A stretch of DNA of 6,517 nt from JAFNAG01 sp050011535. GTDB taxonomy: Bacteria > Acidobacteriota > UBA6911. Location of the stretch: assembly GCA_050011535.1 (NCBI GenBank), contig JBEKIX010000169.1:1-6517 (forward strand), written 5' to 3'. Each line of letters begins with the position of its first letter. The first letter of the stretch is position 1. Below are positions 4,653 through 6,517 of this stretch, piece by piece. The translations under genes and the position numbers were made by a program. The notes under the pieces are model-generated. The model was given only the letters and a program-made list of their open reading frames with translations, was not told the origin of the DNA and made no database searches.

Positions 4653-5486
4653 ATGAGCATCCAGTGGCAGACGGCGAAAACCTATCGGGACATCCTCTAC
4701 CACAAGGCCGACGGGATCGCGAAGATCACCATCAACCGTCCCGCGAAGCGCAACGCCTTCCGCCCGCGGACGGTGGCCGAGATGTACGATGCCTTTGCCG
4801 ATGCGCGCGAGGACCAGGGAATCGGCGTGGTGCTGCTCACCGGCGCCGGTCCGCATACCGACGGCAAATACGCCTTTTGCTCCGGCGGGGACCAGAGCGT
4901 GCGCGGCCACACCGGCTACGTGGACGAGAGCGGCGTACCGCGCCTCAACGTGCTCGACCTGCAGAAGCTCATCCGTTCAATGCCCAAGGTCGTCATCGCG
5001 CTCGTCGCCGGCTACGCGATCGGCGGCGGCCACGTGCTGCATGTCGTCTGCGACCTCACCATCGCGGCCGACAACGCCGTGTTCGGGCAGGCGGGGCCCA
5101 GGATGGGGAGTTTCGACGGCGGCTTCGGCTCGAGTTATCTCGCCCGCATTGTCGGTCAGAAAAAGGCGCGCGAAATCTGGTATCTCTGCCGGCAATATGA
5201 CGCGAAGCAGGCGCTCGCGATGGGCCTCGTCAACGCCGTGGTGCCCGTCAGGAAACTCGAAGCGGAGGGTGTGAAGTGGGCTCGCGAGATTCTCCAGCAC
5301 AGCCCGCTGGCCATCCGCTGCCTGAAGAGTGCCTTCAACGCCGATGTCGATGGCCAGGCCGGCCTGCAGGAACTCGCCGGCAATGCCACACTGCTCTACT
5401 ACATGACGGCGGAGGCGAAGGAATTCCATCGCGCCCAGCGCGAGAAACGCCGGCCCGACGCCAGAAAGTTTCCGTGGCTGCCCTAG
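4653..5486 (+). CDS. menB: MenB, 1,4-dihydroxy-2-naphthoyl-CoA synthase
   Basis: A 277-residue cytoplasmic crotonase-fold enzyme that closes the second ring of the menaquinone precursor, converting o-succinylbenzoyl-CoA to 1,4-dihydroxy-2-naphthoyl-CoA. Length is normal for the family. Signatures: YRDILYHKADGIAKITINRP (11-30), CSGGDQSVRG (76-85) with the oxyanion-hole glycine region, AGYAIGGGHVLH (119-130), GSFDGGFGSSYLARIVGQKK (152-171), and the C-terminal YYMTAEAKEF around Tyr250. Gly148, in FGQAGP, occupies the position that is Gly in bicarbonate-dependent (type I, E. coli-like) MenB and Asp in the Mycobacterium type, so this enzyme should use bicarbonate as catalytic base. The ATG start gives the standard MSIQWQ N-terminus. 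It shares strand and pathway with menD but is 4.2 kb away. Its stop is 11 bases from the end of the convergent DUF4380 gene. Confidence 0.97.
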   Translation: MSIQWQTAKTYRDILYHKADGIAKITINRPAKRNAFRPRTVAEMYDAFADAREDQGIGVVLLTGAGPHTDGKYAFCSGGDQSVRGHTGYVDESGVPRLNVLDLQKLIRSMPKVVIALVAGYAIGGGHVLHVVCDLTIAADNAVFGQAGPRMGSFDGGFGSSYLARIVGQKKAREIWYLCRQYDAKQALAMGLVNAVVPVRKLEAEGVKWAREILQHSPLAIRCLKSAFNADVDGQAGLQELAGNATLLYYMTAEAKEFHRAQREKRRPDARKFPWLP

Positions 5487-5497
5487 GGCGGGCCCAC

Positions 5498-6517
5498 TCA
5501 GCGTTCCAAGGATCTCTTGCTTTCCGTCGCAGGATCATTCTCGGCACGCTGCTTCAAGGTGTAGGTGGAGACCCGTTCGATTTTGTCCCCGATCGCCATC
5601 TTCTCCAACGGGCCGAGCATTTCGAGCTCCACGTAAGCCAGCGGGCCAGCGTTGGTGTAGATCTCCGCGCTGCTGCCGTTATCGGGATATTTCCCATCCG
5701 CCACCAGCGGGGAATCGATGCGCAGTATCTCCTTCTCGCCGATCCAGACCAGGGTGGCGGACCGAACGCCGATTTTGTGGTTCCGGTCGGGATCACGCGC
5801 AAGGGTCAGGCGTCCGCGTTCCAGCTGAAAGGCGGCCGGCGATTCATTCAGCTGGCGGACCTCGGTTTCCCGGGGGAGCTGGGGATCGGCGAAGATCGCC
5901 TGTGTCGTGACCGGATTTTTAAGCTGGGTGATGATCCAAACGCTGACCTCGACCGGCGGTCCGCTGGCTTTTTCATAGCGGGTGGTGATTGTCATCACCG
6001 GCTGGCCCGGCCGGAGTTCGATCCGGCGACGCATGCCGATGCCGAAGCTCGGATCCACCGGCGAAACCAGGATGACGGCCGGGCCTTCCACCACCGCTTC
6101 CTGCGGCAGTCCATCGAACCCGCCGGGCGGGGGCCAGCCGCGCGAGGCGATCTGCGGCCAGTTTGCCTGCGGCGCCGGCCACGCCTTGTCACCGCCGAAG
6201 TTGGCCCAATCCGTGGACTCTGCATCAGGCTTCGTGCCAAGGAGCTTATCGTTTTCCCAGAACGGTCCTTCCTGACTTCCCGCGAAGCGAAACTGCATTA
6301 CGCGCCCGATCGACGGCACGATGACTGCCTCCACCACGCTGTTGCGAAGCAGCAGCGCATCGGTCCACCCATGATAATCGATCCGGATGACATTTCCCGG
6401 GTGCGCCGCCCCGGGCTCCATCGACGAGGCCGCCGCAGATTTCATAGGGCAAGCCAGGGTGAGGCCGAGCAACGCCGTCCACAATCCCGAAGCCGCTCCA
6501 GAAATAGTCAGGTGCGT
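5498..6517 (-). CDS. Exported DUF4380-domain protein (5' end probably outside window)
   Basis: The minus-strand frame is open from the right edge to a TGA at 5498. Near the N-terminus the hydrophobic run LWTALLGLTLACPMKSAAAS looks like a signal peptide with cleavage near SAAA-S; the positively charged start expected before it is not visible. A TTG at 6484 could start translation but would give no charged n-region, so the true start is probably just beyond 6517. The mature part matches DUF4380, which I recall as a beta-sandwich family related to galactose mutarotases. Counting from the TTG, landmarks are NSVVEAVIVPSIGRVMQFRF (48-67) and GGDKAWPAPQANWP (97-110). A sugar-binding or carbohydrate-processing role outside the cytoplasm is plausible from the fold but unproven. 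It converges on menB with an 11-base gap and no evident terminator. Confidence 0.8.
   Translation of the reverse strand, partial: THLTISGAASGLWTALLGLTLACPMKSAAASSMEPGAAHPGNVIRIDYHGWTDALLLRNSVVEAVIVPSIGRVMQFRFAGSQEGPFWENDKLLGTKPDAESTDWANFGGDKAWPAPQANWPQIASRGWPPPGGFDGLPQEAVVEGPAVILVSPVDPSFGIGMRRRIELRPGQPVMTITTRYEKASGPPVEVSVWIITQLKNPVTTQAIFADPQLPRETEVRQLNESPAAFQLERGRLTLARDPDRNHKIGVRSATLVWIGEKEILRIDSPLVADGKYPDNGSSAEIYTNAGPLAYVELEMLGPLEKMAIGDKIERVSTYTLKQRAENDPATESKRSLER

Noticed and set aside
4443..4910. 155-codon minus-strand frame with a 15-residue repeat at its end
   Set aside because: Most of it is antisense to menB, and the repeated peptide is only the translation of the 45-bp DNA repeat.

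Overview
The window comes from a GC-rich bacterial chromosome. The gene set fits Verrucomicrobiota, perhaps an Opitutaceae-like organism: a menaquinone (men) locus, a DUF4380 protein, a soluble cNMP-domain histidine kinase, and intergenic hairpins with CTTCAG loops. This assignment is inference from gene content and repeat style and was not tested by a search.

Layout, left to right. (1) The 3' end of menD, plus strand. (2) A low-GC minus-strand gene for a small exported protein with a TonB C-terminal domain; just past its stop lies a structured element resembling an integron attC site. (3) A roughly 290-bp gap with several hairpins, including two inverted copies of a 23-bp REP-like unit whose stems covary. 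(4) A minus-strand pair sharing an ATGA overlap: a cNMP-domain sensor histidine kinase followed by a GNAT acetyltransferase. (5) A low-GC minus-strand Fic AMPylator gene with its inhibitory motif intact and a 28-bp imperfect palindrome upstream. (6) A scar of about 190 bp holding the tail of a DDE transposase fused to the first 32 codons of a kup-type potassium transporter. (7) Two exact tandem copies of a 45-bp unit containing two palindromes. (8) menB, plus strand. (9) A convergent DUF4380 gene that runs off the right edge.

Functionally, menD and menB are two steps of the menaquinone pathway and would normally lie close together; here 4.2 kb of mostly opposite-strand DNA separates them. Two of the intervening genes (the TonB-domain protein and Fic) look acquired by their lower GC, and the kup/transposase junction shows at least one deletion or insertion event. 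The kinase and acetyltransferase match the GC-rich host style and probably form one translationally coupled signalling unit. I see no rRNA, tRNA or CRISPR array. No clear new multi-gene system is visible. The best candidates for follow-up are the cNMP-kinase/GNAT pair, the 45-bp palindromic tandem repeat between the kup remnant and menB, the covarying hairpin pair and the attC-like cassette.
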